DNA of 54,375 bases from Tissierellia bacterium (GTDB lineage Bacteria; Bacillota; Clostridia; Tissierellales; Tissierellaceae), in the NCBI GenBank assembly GCA_012518035.1, contig JAAYTL010000050.1:1-54375 (forward strand). Direction: 5' to 3'. The notes beneath the pieces were generated by a model that worked only from the letters and a program-made list of their open reading frames with translations, was not told where the DNA came from and ran no database searches. Of the stretch, positions 1 to 9,256 are shown in pieces. Each line of letters opens with the position of its first letter. The stretch's first letter is position 1. The position numbers and the translations under genes are program-made.

Positions 1-100
1 ATACCCTACGGGGTAAATTATTGTTGTAAACATAACGGGGAATGTGGTAAACTTATAAGAGTGAAGATAGGTATCTTATGTATTTAGAAAGGTGATTAAA

Positions 101-481
101 GTGACTAAAGGTGATAAATTATTAATAGTTTTTGTGCTCATCCTATCCCTGGCATCCATGGGATATATAAAAAGCCAAGGACTATCCAATAAAGATAAAT
201 ACGTAAGTGTACAAGTAAATGGCGAAGAAATCAAAAGGATAATCTTCGACAAGAGTGTAGTAGGAAAAACCATACCTATCGAAACAAAATACGGCTATAA
301 TTTAATCGAAGTCGGTGATAACCAGGTAAGAGTTATTGAAGCCAGCTGCCCGGACAAGATCGATGTTAAGCAAGGCTACATATCCCGTATAGGTGAAACC
401 ATAGTTTGCCTGCCTAATAGGCTGATAGTAGAAATCAAGGGAATAGACTCTGTTGATGGAATAGACATGATTAATTATTAG
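101..481 (+). CDS. NusG domain II-containing membrane-anchored protein
   Basis: A short protein (about 126 aa) with one N-terminal hydrophobic segment (around residues 5-22) followed by a small beta-rich domain typical of NusG_II (PF07009): a VSVQVNGEE strand, a conserved Cys in EASCPDK and a second Cys in ETIVCLPNRLIVEI. The frame is open from GTG at 92, but the GAAAGGTG ribosome site at 86-93 fits GTG 101 better (7-base spacing), so I chose 101. The role of this family is unknown. In clostridia it commonly precedes the Gx transporter gene, as here (12-base gap). It is probably exported and membrane-tethered. Assignment rests on pattern recall, with no database search. Confidence 0.8.
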   Translation: MTKGDKLLIVFVLILSLASMGYIKSQGLSNKDKYVSVQVNGEEIKRIIFDKSVVGKTIPIETKYGYNLIEVGDNQVRVIEASCPDKIDVKQGYISRIGETIVCLPNRLIVEIKGIDSVDGIDMINY

Positions 482-493
482 GAAGAGGTACAA

Positions 494-1012
494 ATGAAAA
501 AATTAAATAAGATGCTTTTTTTATCAGTATTAGTATCAGTAGGATTAGCCCTAAGCGTCCTAGAATCAGCAATCCCACTTCCTATTGCCTTTCCAGGTGC
601 TAGACTAGGTTTATCCAATATGGTGGTTTTAATAACCCTGGTAGTTTTTGGATTTACGGATGGTATAACGGTTGCTATGCTTAAAAGTATCGTACTGATG
701 CTTGTAACAGGAAGTGTATCGAGCTTTATATATAGTTTTTCTGGTGCAGTCTTAAGCTGCATCGCCATGTATTTTGGATATAGATACTTTTCTAATATAT
801 TCAGCTTAATAGGAGTAAGTATTCTGGGAGCCTTATCTCATAATTTTGCCCAGGTAACAGTAGCTACCATCATAATGAATAACTTGAAAATCTATACATA
901 CTTACCATTCTTGATGTTAGTTAGCATTTTCTCAGGCTATTTTGTAGGACTTGCTTCTACATACATAATCAGGAACCTAACGGTAAGCTTTAATATCATA
1001 TTTAGAAGGTAG
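494..1012 (+). CDS. Gx transporter family protein (HepT component I-like)
   Basis: A hydrophobic protein of 172 aa with about five predicted membrane segments. It carries the conserved GARLGLSNMV stretch (residues around 36-45) that marks PF07456, formerly called heptaprenyl diphosphate synthase component I. The family resembles the S components of ECF-type transporters, so a small-molecule uptake or isoprenoid-related role is plausible but unproven. The ribosome site GGAAGAGGT is well spaced from ATG 494. It sits between the NusG_II gene and maf (6-base gap to maf), so the three are probably one transcript. Confidence 0.8.
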   Translation: MKKLNKMLFLSVLVSVGLALSVLESAIPLPIAFPGARLGLSNMVVLITLVVFGFTDGITVAMLKSIVLMLVTGSVSSFIYSFSGAVLSCIAMYFGYRYFSNIFSLIGVSILGALSHNFAQVTVATIIMNNLKIYTYLPFLMLVSIFSGYFVGLASTYIIRNLTVSFNIIFRR

Positions 1013-1018
1013 GAGAAT

Positions 1019-1597
1019 ATGAGTAAGATTATTCTAGCAACTTCATCCCCTAGAAGGAAGGAACTATTCGATAAGTTTAATATAGATTACCAAGCAGTGG
1101 AAAGCAAGGTAAGTGAGGTTTTAGATCCTAGGGATAAGCCTATTCCATATGCCATGGCCATAGCCTATGCCAAGGCATATGAGGTAAGCAAGCAATATGA
1201 AGATAAGATAGTCATTGGAGCTGATACCATAGTGGTCTACAAGGACGAAATCTTAGAAAAACCCAAGGATGAGGAAGATGCCTATAGGATGCTCCAGCTC
1301 TTAAGTGGCAAGGAGCACCAGGTAATATCTGGACTTGCCATCATCAACCTATGCCAAAATAAAAAGGTTGTAGACTATGATCTTACGAAAGTAAAGTTTA
1401 GGGATTTAGAACCTATTACCATAAGAAAATATATAGAAACCGAGGAACCACTGGATAAATCTGGAGCCTATGGAATCCAAGGTTTAGGTGGTATTCTTGT
1501 TGAAAGTATAGTTGGTTCATATTATAATGTAATAGGACTGCCTTTGGTTAAACTTGACGAATTGATGTTGAAACATTTCAATAAGAGTTTAATATAA
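1019..1597 (+). CDS. maf: Maf nucleoside triphosphate pyrophosphatase
   Basis: The 192-residue protein starts with the Maf signature ATSSPRRKEL (residues 7-16) and carries GADTIVV (around 68-74), KPKDEEDA and SGAYGIQG (around 149-156), which form the nucleotide and metal site of the Maf/YhdE family. Maf proteins hydrolyse non-canonical or modified nucleoside triphosphates (dTTP/UTP class) to the monophosphate plus pyrophosphate, and in Bacillus affect septum formation. Its length is normal. It is followed 13 bases later by radC and then mreBCD, the classical maf-radC-mreB arrangement of Firmicutes. Confidence 0.95.
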   Translation: MSKIILATSSPRRKELFDKFNIDYQAVESKVSEVLDPRDKPIPYAMAIAYAKAYEVSKQYEDKIVIGADTIVVYKDEILEKPKDEEDAYRMLQLLSGKEHQVISGLAIINLCQNKKVVDYDLTKVKFRDLEPITIRKYIETEEPLDKSGAYGIQGLGGILVESIVGSYYNVIGLPLVKLDELMLKHFNKSLI

Positions 1598-1610
1598 AGA
1601 AGGTGAAATT

Positions 1611-2318
1611 ATGGACGTTAACCTGGATATTGAGAGGACTTATACCATCAAGGATTTGCCCATAAGTGAAAGACCTAGAGAGAAACTATATAGCTATGGT
1701 GTTGAATCTTTATCCAACGCTGAATTATTAGCTATCATAATAAGGACAGGATATGGTGAAAAAACAGCCATAGACCTTGCCCAGACAATTCTAAACATAG
1801 ATGATAAGGGTCTTCCCTTCTTGACAAATGTAAGTTTAGAACAACTTACTGAAATTAAAGGCGTAGGGAAATGCAAGGCTGCCCAAATCCTGTCTGCCAT
1901 AGAGATAGGTAAGAGGATCAGTAGGTGGAATGCAGAGGATAAGGTAAAGGTAACCTCACCCATGGTTATAGCCAACCTGGTAATGGATGATATGAGATAT
2001 CTAGAAAAGGAACATTTCAATATAGCCCTGCTAGACACAAAAAACCAAGTCCTAGGCATTGAAAATATCTCAGTTGGGACCTTAAATGCTTCAATAGTTC
2101 ATCCAAGAGATGTCTTCAACATGGCTATTAAGAGAAATGCCAATTCCATTATCCTATTACATAACCACCCCAGTGGTGACCCACACCCAAGTAATGAAGA
2201 TATAAATATTACCCATAGATTAGCAGAAGTTGGAAATCTAGTAGGAATAAAGGTACTAGATCACATAATCATTGGGGATAATAGATATATAAGCTTCAAG
2301 GAAAAGAATTTATTTTAA
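1611..2318 (+). CDS. radC: RadC family JAB1/MPN-domain protein
   Basis: A RadC homologue of 235 aa. The N-terminal part has the helix-hairpin-helix-like segment (IKGVGKCKAAQILSAIEIG, around residues 82-100). The C-terminal JAB/MPN domain has the metal motif HNHPSGDPHPS (around residue 184) and an upstream Glu consistent with a zinc hydrolase. The old DNA-repair annotation is poorly supported experimentally; the family's biochemical role remains uncertain. ATG 1611 is preceded by GAAGGTGAAATT. It lies directly upstream of mreB (18-base gap), as in Bacillus. Confidence 0.95.
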   Translation: MDVNLDIERTYTIKDLPISERPREKLYSYGVESLSNAELLAIIIRTGYGEKTAIDLAQTILNIDDKGLPFLTNVSLEQLTEIKGVGKCKAAQILSAIEIGKRISRWNAEDKVKVTSPMVIANLVMDDMRYLEKEHFNIALLDTKNQVLGIENISVGTLNASIVHPRDVFNMAIKRNANSIILLHNHPSGDPHPSNEDINITHRLAEVGNLVGIKVLDHIIIGDNRYISFKEKNLF

Positions 2319-2336
2319 CATTGGAAGGAGACATTT

Positions 2337-3368
2337 ATGAGACTTTTTGGATTTTTAAATAAAGATATGGGAATAGATTTAGGAACAGCCAACACCTTGG
2401 TCTATGTAAAAGGTAAGGGGGTAGTAGCTAGGGAGCCCTCAGTAGTAGCTATCCAAACCAATACCAAACAGGTCCTGGCAGTAGGTGAAGAAGCTAAGAA
2501 GATGATTGGTAGAACTCCAGGCAACATAGTGGCCATTCGTCCATTAAAAGACGGAGTTATAGCTGATTTTGATGTAACACAAGATATGTTGAAGTATTTC
2601 ATAGGCAAGGCCTACAAGAGAAGATCCATCATCCAGCCCAGGGTAGTAATCTGTGTACCCAGTGGGGTCACTGAAGTAGAAAAGAGGGCTGTTGAAGAGG
2701 CGGCCATCCATGCTGGAGCCAGGGATGCCTACCTAATAGAAGAACCCATGGCAGCAGCCATCGGAGCAGGCCTACCAGTCCAAGAGGCAACTGGTAGCCT
2801 AATTGTGGATATCGGTGGAGGTACCACAGAAGTAGCAGTTATCTCCCTTGGAGGTATAGTAACAAGCAAATCCATCAGGGTGGGTGGAGACGAGTTTGAC
2901 GAAGCTATCGTCAACTATATAAAGAAAGAATACAGCCTCATGATAGGAGAAAGAACAGCTGAAGAAATTAAGATAAACATAGGTACAGCTGATAAAGATT
3001 CTGAACTTGTGACAATGGACGTAAGGGGACGTGATTTAATAACCGGTCTACCCAAGACCCTAGAAATCTCATCTAAAGAAATCTATCAAGCCATGAAGGA
3101 GCCAATATTAAACATCATAGACTCAATCAAATCCACACTTGAGAAGACCCCACCTGAGCTAGCTGCAGATATCATGGAGCAGGGCATCATGCTAACAGGT
3201 GGAGGAGCCCAATTAGACGGCATGGATAGAGTAATCATAGAAGAAACAGGCATGCCAGTTATAGTAGCAGAAAATCCACTTGACTGTGTAGCTATTGGTA
3301 CTGGAAAGGCATTAGATAGCATTGATATATTGAAAAAGACAATGTATAACACTAAAAAAATGGGTTAA
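2337..3368 (+). CDS. mreB: Rod shape-determining protein MreB
   Basis: An actin-fold cytoskeletal ATPase of 343 aa. It shows the phosphate-1 motif [17 protein letters not shown] (around residues 12-28), phosphate-2 [14 protein letters not shown] (around 158-171), the adenosine motif [12 protein letters not shown] (around 286-297), and the hydrophobic N-terminal MRLFGF that helps bind the membrane. MreB filaments guide the elongasome (MreC, MreD, RodA, PBP2) during side-wall growth. It is first in an mreB-mreC-mreD-pbp2 cluster with 11-17-base gaps, so co-transcription is likely. Length and motifs are complete. Confidence 0.98.
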   Translation: MRLFGFLNKDMGIDLGTANTLVYVKGKGVVAREPSVVAIQTNTKQVLAVGEEAKKMIGRTPGNIVAIRPLKDGVIADFDVTQDMLKYFIGKAYKRRSIIQPRVVICVPSGVTEVEKRAVEEAAIHAGARDAYLIEEPMAAAIGAGLPVQEATGSLIVDIGGGTTEVAVISLGGIVTSKSIRVGGDEFDEAIVNYIKKEYSLMIGERTAEEIKINIGTADKDSELVTMDVRGRDLITGLPKTLEISSKEIYQAMKEPILNIIDSIKSTLEKTPPELAADIMEQGIMLTGGGAQLDGMDRVIIEETGMPVIVAENPLDCVAIGTGKALDSIDILKKTMYNTKKMG

Positions 3369-3379
3369 GTGGTGATACT

Positions 3380-4222
3380 ATGTATTTTTTTAGAAAATAC
3401 AAAAATAGAATGATGGTGACAGCTGTCGCTATCATTCTAATTCTTATAATTGGGTTTACTAACAAGGATAGGTTGTCTGTAAGTACTTTTGAAAACCTTA
3501 TGGGTAACATTTTTAAACCCGTCAACAAGGTAGTCTATAGCATTGGCAATAGGGTATCTGGATTTTTTTCTTCCATAAAAAACATATCCAGGCTGTCAGA
3601 GGAAAATGAGGAGTTACTGGCAAAGGTAGCTGCCTTAGAAGATGAAAACAGAGACCTCAACAACCTTATAGGCAAGTATGACTTCCTTAAAAATGAAGCA
3701 GGCCTGCTTCAAAACACAAGTTATGACCTGATTTCAGCCCAGATAACAGGCAAGGACCCTGGCAACTGGTATGATGTATTTACCATTGACAAGGGTTTAA
3801 ATCATGGGCTTAAGAAGAATGATAATGTAATCCAGGGAATTGAAACAGAGAATGGAGTTATAGAAGAAGGCCTTATAGGGCGTATAGCTGATATCGGAAG
3901 CAACTGGGCCAAGGTCATATCCATTATAGATGAGCAAAACAAGGTTTCCTTTAAGATAATAAGAACCCAGGACGGTGGTATGCTCAATGGCAAACTAACC
4001 ATTGACGGAACAATAGAAGGTTACCTCTTTGATAGTGAAGCAGATGTTATCCCTGGGGACAAGGTCTTTACCTCAGGATTAGGAGAGGTATTTAAGGAAG
4101 ACATATATATAGGTGAGGTGGCAGAAGTCCACCATGACGATGAAGAGTTGATAATGAGAATAACTGTAGACCCAGCCATAAACTTTAAGAAGCTCTACAA
4201 GGTACTTGTAATAAGAGATTGA
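3380..4222 (+). CDS. mreC: Rod shape-determining protein MreC
   Basis: A protein of 280 aa with a short cytoplasmic N-terminus, one membrane helix (about residues 11-26), a coiled-coil stretch rich in Glu/Leu (about 70-100, SEENEELLAKVAALEDENRD) and the extracytoplasmic beta-barrel domain with the MreC-typical KGLNHGLKKND and VFTSGLG motifs. MreC links MreB to the periplasmic-side synthases and activates PBP2. The start ATG 3380 follows AAGTGGTG. It lies between mreB and mreD in the elongasome cluster. Confidence 0.96.
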   Translation: MYFFRKYKNRMMVTAVAIILILIIGFTNKDRLSVSTFENLMGNIFKPVNKVVYSIGNRVSGFFSSIKNISRLSEENEELLAKVAALEDENRDLNNLIGKYDFLKNEAGLLQNTSYDLISAQITGKDPGNWYDVFTIDKGLNHGLKKNDNVIQGIETENGVIEEGLIGRIADIGSNWAKVISIIDEQNKVSFKIIRTQDGGMLNGKLTIDGTIEGYLFDSEADVIPGDKVFTSGLGEVFKEDIYIGEVAEVHHDDEELIMRITVDPAINFKKLYKVLVIRD

Positions 4223-4239
4223 TTTGAGGATTGATTTAA

Positions 4240-4740
4240 GTGAACATTCCAACCCTAATATTAATTTTAATCATAAATACCATATTTCAAAGCTCAATAC
4301 TACCCTATCTTAGCCTATTTGGATACCTGCCTAATACTGGCTTAGTTATCATAGTCATGGTAGCCTTAAGAAAGGGTAAGTATTATGGAGGCTTTTTTGC
4401 TTTAGCCCTAGGGCTAATTCAAGACATATTTTTTGGACAAGTAGTAGGGGTAAATGCCTTGATCTTATTTTTCCTAGGATATGGTTTGGGCTTGATACAT
4501 GAAGTATTGGACATTGAAAACATGGTGATTCCAATACTTTCTTCTGTTATAGGAACCATTTATTACAACTACTTCTATTATGTACTTATGTTCTTCCTAT
4601 CCCGGGAGATACCTAGGGAAGTTATGTTGCAGAAGGTATTTTCAATAGAAATTCTTTACAATGGGATTTTAGCTCTACTGCTTTATAAACTATTTTCCAA
4701 GATATTTGTTATACCTTCCCTAAGATTTGGGAAAAGGTAG
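4240..4740 (+). CDS. mreD: Rod shape-determining protein MreD
   Basis: A very hydrophobic 166-aa protein with about five transmembrane helices. It starts at GTG 4240, preceded by a GAGGATTGATTTAAG ribosome site. Sequence conservation in MreD is low; the call rests on topology, length, the LGLIQDIFFGQ and NALILFFLGYGLG segments that resemble the MreD family, and position between mreC and the PBP2 gene. It is the membrane partner of MreB/MreC in the rod elongation complex. Confidence 0.92.
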   Translation: MNIPTLILILIINTIFQSSILPYLSLFGYLPNTGLVIIVMVALRKGKYYGGFFALALGLIQDIFFGQVVGVNALILFFLGYGLGLIHEVLDIENMVIPILSSVIGTIYYNYFYYVLMFFLSREIPREVMLQKVFSIEILYNGILALLLYKLFSKIFVIPSLRFGKR

Positions 4741-4751
4741 GGGTGATATAG

Positions 4752-7700
4752 GTGAATATTCTCGATAAAATTAAAAATAGATACAATATAATAACCTTTG
4801 TTCTAATACTCTTGATGCTGGCCCTATCCATAAGATTGGCCACCTTGACAATAGCCCAAGGGGACTACTATAGGGATTTAGCTGACAACAAGAGACTAAA
4901 AGAGGTCTACACTACAGCCCCCAGAGGGGAGATCAGGGACCGCTATGGTAGACTACTGGCAGGCAACAAGTCCAGCTTTACCGTCCAGTTATTAAAGGAT
5001 GAGTTAAATAGGCTGGATTTAAAGACCAGAAACCAGGCCTACCTAGACCTGATAAGGCTCTTAGAAGAAGATGGGGTCACCTATGTAGATGAACTCCCCA
5101 TCCAACTGAATGTATTTAAGTACAGGACAGAAGGGGACTATCAAAAAGAATCTTTAGAGCCAATAGACAAGGTTATCCAATTAATCATGGACAACAACCT
5201 AATCCCTAGGCTTGTAGACTCCCACTATGTACATAGGGACTATCTAGGTCACTTCAAATTTATAACAGCTAACAAAACCATTAGGGCCATATTAGAGAAA
5301 GGCATAGACCTACCCATAGAAACAGACATCCAGGAGGGGCAGGTCCAGATCTTCTTTGATGAAAAAATCGACATCGACAGGTGGAAGAGATCTAAAGGTA
5401 TCCCTTCAGGAGCTTCAGCTAGGGATATTCTAATCCAGTACCTGGAAGAAGATACAACCATCTTAAGAAAGACCATAGACCATTCCCTATCTAGGAAGCT
5501 GGTATACGATATACTAGTAGAGAATGATTTGGTAGATAATATCTATCTTGAAGAGATTGCCATAACCTATGAAGAAGAGTACCTAAGCCAAAAAAGACAC
5601 TTGAGCAATATATATCCAAGAATAACCCTGACCTCAAGTGCAAAGGATGACTTCGTAAACATAGCCAAGCAATTCCCCTTGATGAATTTCCTAGAAACCA
5701 GCTATGAAAAGGAGGATGGTGGTAGGATAATCCCAGGCCAAGTCTTATTAGATTTCTTAAAGGAGGATAACATTTCACTTCCTCTAGAAATTACCTTAGC
5801 CGATGATAATTCTACAGTCCTATATAAGTATACGGGCAATGAGGATCTTGGTGATGAAAGCCCAGTAAACCTACTTATAAGATCCGCTGAAGAAGCTGGA
5901 ATCTTAATAGACTTTGTCACAGATGAAGAAATCTTGTATTTTCTTCAACTACAAATGTCCAATCAGGGAATAAGTCTAATATACTCCATAGATGAATTGA
6001 CTTCTGAGGACCTACCCCTAGGGGCAGTGGAAGACTTTATAGATACTACCAAGCAGTCTCCCTTGAAGAATTTCTTAGAAACCAGTATTCAGCGTGAAGA
6101 TGAGGATAGACTAATCCCAGGCAAAGTTCTACTGGATTTAATCAGGGAAAAGGGCGTGGAAGTACCAATAGAGGCAGAATTAGGAGATGATGAATCCTCA
6201 GTCATCTATAGATATACAGGCAATATTGATATCGGGGATGAGAACCTGGTTGATTTATTAATAAATTATGCTGAAAGGGCAGGAGTCCTAGCAGATTTCA
6301 TAACCAGGGATGATATTAAATACTCTGTCCAATCTCAACTATTAAGGGATGGCATCAATCCAAGGATTTCTGTAGCCAATAATTTCCAATATGTAGAAAT
6401 AAACAACCTAATCCAATTCTATACCAGCAGCAAGGTAATAGATGTGGAAGAAGGTGAAAATCCTAATATCCAAAGCCTTTTAAACAAGGACAAGGAGGAG
6501 GTCTTTAAGAAATTAAGAGATAGATATGAGATTGATGAAGGTTTAAGTATCTATGAGGCTAGAAAGATTCTCATTATCCATGAAGAAATAAGAAAACAAG
6601 GCTATCTGGCCTATAATCCAATAAACATAGCCTACGGCATCAAGGATGCCACTGTAGCCAAGATAGAAGAGACCTCGGCTGAGGTACCTGGCATCAGTGT
6701 TTCAGTAGAGCCCGTTAGGTACTATCCAGAAGGCCATTCAGCAGCCCATATCTTGGGCTACCTAGGCAAGATAAGCCAGGCCAATGAAATAGAAAAATAC
6801 GTGGAAGAATTAAAGTATTCACCCAATGAACTAATTGGGAAAACAGGTATAGAGGAGAGTTTTGAAGAAATCTTAAAGGGCAAAAACGGGGTTAAGGAAG
6901 TAGAAGTAGACTCCGTCGGTAACACAACCGGCGTCTTAACAGAGGAAAAACCCATTCCAGGCAACAATGTCTACCTCACCATTGACTTGAAACTCCAACA
7001 GGTTGCAGAGCAGGCCTTGAAGCATACCTTGGAAGAGATAAGCCGAGGAGGCACTTACCGTAGTCCCTGGGGATGGGGAGACTACACCTATGGTATCAAT
7101 AAAAGAAAGCGTAAGCCCTATGTAGCTAACTCAGGAGCAGTTGTGGCCATAGACGTTAAGACTGGTCAGGTCCTAGCCAGCGCTAGCTATCCAGCCTATG
7201 ACCCCAACCTCTTCTCCACAGGTATATCCAAGACTGACTGGGAGAGCCTCTTCCCCGAAAATGACAAGGACCAATTGGCCCCCAGACCCCTATATAATAT
7301 AGTCACCCAGACTGCTGTTGAACCTGGTTCCATCTACAAGATGGCTACAGGACTAACAGCCTTGGAAAAGGGGCTAGATCCCAAGTTAAGAATCAGGGAT
7401 ATGGGGAAAGTCGATATAGGAAATGATAGTTTTAAATGCCATATTTGGACCGGTGGTGGTAGGACCCATGGCTTTGTAAACGTATATGAAGCCCTTAGGG
7501 ACTCCTGTAACTATTATTTCTACACCCTAGCCCTAGGTTATAACCAGAAAACAGGGGCCAATATCGGAGTTAAGATTGACGTTGAGGATATAGCAGAAAT
7601 GTCTAAGAAACTTGGATTAAATGACAAGACTGGAATTGAGATAAATATCCCTGCCGAAGTATCTGGGGTGATACCTGATCCCCAAAGGAAGTTACTCAAT

Positions 7701-8504
7701 ACCAAGGCCCTCTTAAAATCCGTCTTAAATAGAAAGCTAGAAAAGTACTATAAGGAAGACCGTGAATATGACGAAGACTTCAAGGAAAAGGCCATAGAAG
7801 AGATCCTTACATGGCTAGAATATGATGAGCCCCTATCCAGAGGGGAAGTAGTAAGAAGGCTTGAAGATATGGGTATCAACTCTGAATTGAGGCTTCCTGG
7901 AGATAGGGAAGGGCTGGCTGATATGATTAAGTATACCTATATTAACTATGGTAGCTGGAGGCTATCAGACACAATAAATGTCACCATTGGACAAGGGGCA
8001 GGAGCCTATACTCCTATCCAAATGGCCAATTATGTAGCAACCATAGCAAACGGTGGCTATAAACACAAGCTGACCTTGATTGATAATGTAAAGAACTACA
8101 ACAATTCAGAGACCCAGTATGCCCACGATCCGAATCCAGACAGGATAGAATTAAACGATTATGAAAACCTCGAGCATATTAAAAGGGGTATGAAGATGGT
8201 ATCTGAAAGTGGTACAGCCAGAAGGGTATTTCAAAACTTCCCCATAGAGGTAGGAGTTAAGACAGGTACAGCCCAAAAAACTGGTATAAATCCATCAACA
8301 GGTGAGGTCTATGATGACTTTGCATGGTTTGTAGGATTCGCCCCCTATGATGAACCAGAAATAGCCGTGGCAGCCCTCATCTTCCAGGGGGGGTCAGGTG
8401 GTTATGCTGGTCCCATGGTTAGAGACATCATGGCCGAGTACCTCGGATTAAATGATTCTAGCATCGACGATAATCTACCCTACGAAAACTTCCCAACAAG
8501 ATAG
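4752..8504 (+). CDS. mrdA: Penicillin-binding protein 2, greatly enlarged elongasome transpeptidase
   Basis: A class B PBP of 1250 aa, versus roughly 600-750 for most PBP2s. It has a short cytoplasmic tail and one membrane anchor (about residues 13-32), then the APRGEIRDRYGRLLA pedestal motif (around 54-68). A long insert follows that contains two copies of a 128-residue module starting near residues 300 and 428. The canonical linker (YYPEGHSAAHILGYLG) and a complete transpeptidase domain come next, with SIYK (Ser860), SCN (918-920) and KTG (1170-1172). A charged helical insert between SCN and KTG is common in clostridial PBP2. GTG start at 4752, 11 bases after mreD. It cross-links side-wall peptidoglycan together with MreBCD/RodA. 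All catalytic residues are present, so the insert is unlikely to reflect decay. Confidence 0.95.
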   Translation: MNILDKIKNRYNIITFVLILLMLALSIRLATLTIAQGDYYRDLADNKRLKEVYTTAPRGEIRDRYGRLLAGNKSSFTVQLLKDELNRLDLKTRNQAYLDLIRLLEEDGVTYVDELPIQLNVFKYRTEGDYQKESLEPIDKVIQLIMDNNLIPRLVDSHYVHRDYLGHFKFITANKTIRAILEKGIDLPIETDIQEGQVQIFFDEKIDIDRWKRSKGIPSGASARDILIQYLEEDTTILRKTIDHSLSRKLVYDILVENDLVDNIYLEEIAITYEEEYLSQKRHLSNIYPRITLTSSAKDDFVNIAKQFPLMNFLETSYEKEDGGRIIPGQVLLDFLKEDNISLPLEITLADDNSTVLYKYTGNEDLGDESPVNLLIRSAEEAGILIDFVTDEEILYFLQLQMSNQGISLIYSIDELTSEDLPLGAVEDFIDTTKQSPLKNFLETSIQREDEDRLIPGKVLLDLIREKGVEVPIEAELGDDESSVIYRYTGNIDIGDENLVDLLINYAERAGVLADFITRDDIKYSVQSQLLRDGINPRISVANNFQYVEINNLIQFYTSSKVIDVEEGENPNIQSLLNKDKEEVFKKLRDRYEIDEGLSIYEARKILIIHEEIRKQGYLAYNPINIAYGIKDATVAKIEETSAEVPGISVSVEPVRYYPEGHSAAHILGYLGKISQANEIEKYVEELKYSPNELIGKTGIEESFEEILKGKNGVKEVEVDSVGNTTGVLTEEKPIPGNNVYLTIDLKLQQVAEQALKHTLEEISRGGTYRSPWGWGDYTYGINKRKRKPYVANSGAVVAIDVKTGQVLASASYPAYDPNLFSTGISKTDWESLFPENDKDQLAPRPLYNIVTQTAVEPGSIYKMATGLTALEKGLDPKLRIRDMGKVDIGNDSFKCHIWTGGGRTHGFVNVYEALRDSCNYYFYTLALGYNQKTGANIGVKIDVEDIAEMSKKLGLNDKTGIEINIPAEVSGVIPDPQRKLLNTKALLKSVLNRKLEKYYKEDREYDEDFKEKAIEEILTWLEYDEPLSRGEVVRRLEDMGINSELRLPGDREGLADMIKYTYINYGSWRLSDTINVTIGQGAGAYTPIQMANYVATIANGGYKHKLTLIDNVKNYNNSETQYAHDPNPDRIELNDYENLEHIKRGMKMVSESGTARRVFQNFPIEVGVKTGTAQKTGINPSTGEVYDDFAWFVGFAPYDEPEIAVAALIFQGGSGGYAGPMVRDIMAEYLGLNDSSIDDNLPYENFPTR
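5649..6416 (+). repeat. Two tandem copies of a ~128-residue module within PBP2
   Basis: Protein residues 300-427 and 428-555 of the PBP2 gene align end to end. Both begin with an acidic-Phe-hydrophobic motif and KQxPL, then NFLETS, IPGxVLLD, LPLE/VPIE, YxYTGNxDxGDE, LLI, and AGxLxDFxT. By eye they are about half identical. A weaker, partial third unit precedes them (about residues 230-299), ending at similar IYPRI/INPRI segments. DNA-level identity is low, so the duplication is old rather than an assembly artefact. Confidence 0.85.
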
Positions 8505-8590
8505 GGAATTTAGGTAGAAAAATGGTGAAATTTACAATTATATGATAAAATAGAATCATTATAGATTGACTAGGACGGAGGTACTGGCAA

Positions 8591-9241
8591 GTGAAAAATG
8601 GTACAATAGCCTTTAAAGGGGTAAATGACGGCGTATATTTAGAAATCTATGGTTCTGACATGGACAAGATCAAAGAAGAGCTAAAGACCAAGCTGGCTAA
8701 GTCATCGGGATTTTTTCAGGGTGTCAACTTCCTAGGGGTAAGTGGTGAAGACCTATCTCCAGAAGAGATGCTTGAGATACACCTAATCTTAAAATACAGG
8801 TATGATTTTGACATAGACCTAGGGGATGACCTCCTGGATAGGCTATATATGATCTACAAGAGCAAGAGGGAATTGGAAAGCTCCGTAGTAAAAAACTCTA
8901 AGGAGGGCATGACCAAGTTCCTATATGGAACCCTTAGGTCTGGCCAAATCGTAGAATATAATGGTAATATTGTAGTAGTAGGAGATGTTAATCCAGGGGC
9001 CTTTCTTAAGGCCACTGGCAATATTATCATCCTTGGGACCCTAAAGGGAGTAGCCCATGCTGGATTTAATGGTGACAATGAGGCTATAGTAGCTGCATAC
9101 AACCTAATTCCCAATCAATTGAGGATAGCGGATATAATTGTCAGGGCACCAGATGGCGATATATCAGAATATAAACTACCTGAAGTTGCAAGAGTATACG
9201 ATGGTGAAATCATAATTGAGCCATATTTACCTAATAAATAA
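8591..9241 (+). CDS. minC: Septum site-determining protein MinC
   Basis: A 216-aa protein with an N-terminal MinC_N-like half and a C-terminal beta-helix domain carrying the MinC signatures YNGNIVVVGDVNPGA and GNIIILGTLKGVAHAG (about residues 118-156). MinC blocks FtsZ ring assembly away from midcell when brought to the membrane by MinD. The GTG start at 8591 follows AGGACGGAGGTACTGGCAA. The 86-base gap after the PBP2 gene is AT-rich (TATGATAAAAT near 8541) and could hold a promoter, but I see no clear -35 box. Confidence 0.95.
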   Translation: MKNGTIAFKGVNDGVYLEIYGSDMDKIKEELKTKLAKSSGFFQGVNFLGVSGEDLSPEEMLEIHLILKYRYDFDIDLGDDLLDRLYMIYKSKRELESSVVKNSKEGMTKFLYGTLRSGQIVEYNGNIVVVGDVNPGAFLKATGNIIILGTLKGVAHAGFNGDNEAIVAAYNLIPNQLRIADIIVRAPDGDISEYKLPEVARVYDGEIIIEPYLPNK

Positions 9242-9256
9242 TAGGGAGGAACTTAC

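Noticed and set aside
92-100. Upstream GTG start for the NusG_II protein
   Set aside because: It overlaps the GAAAGGTG ribosome site; GTG 101 has proper spacing.
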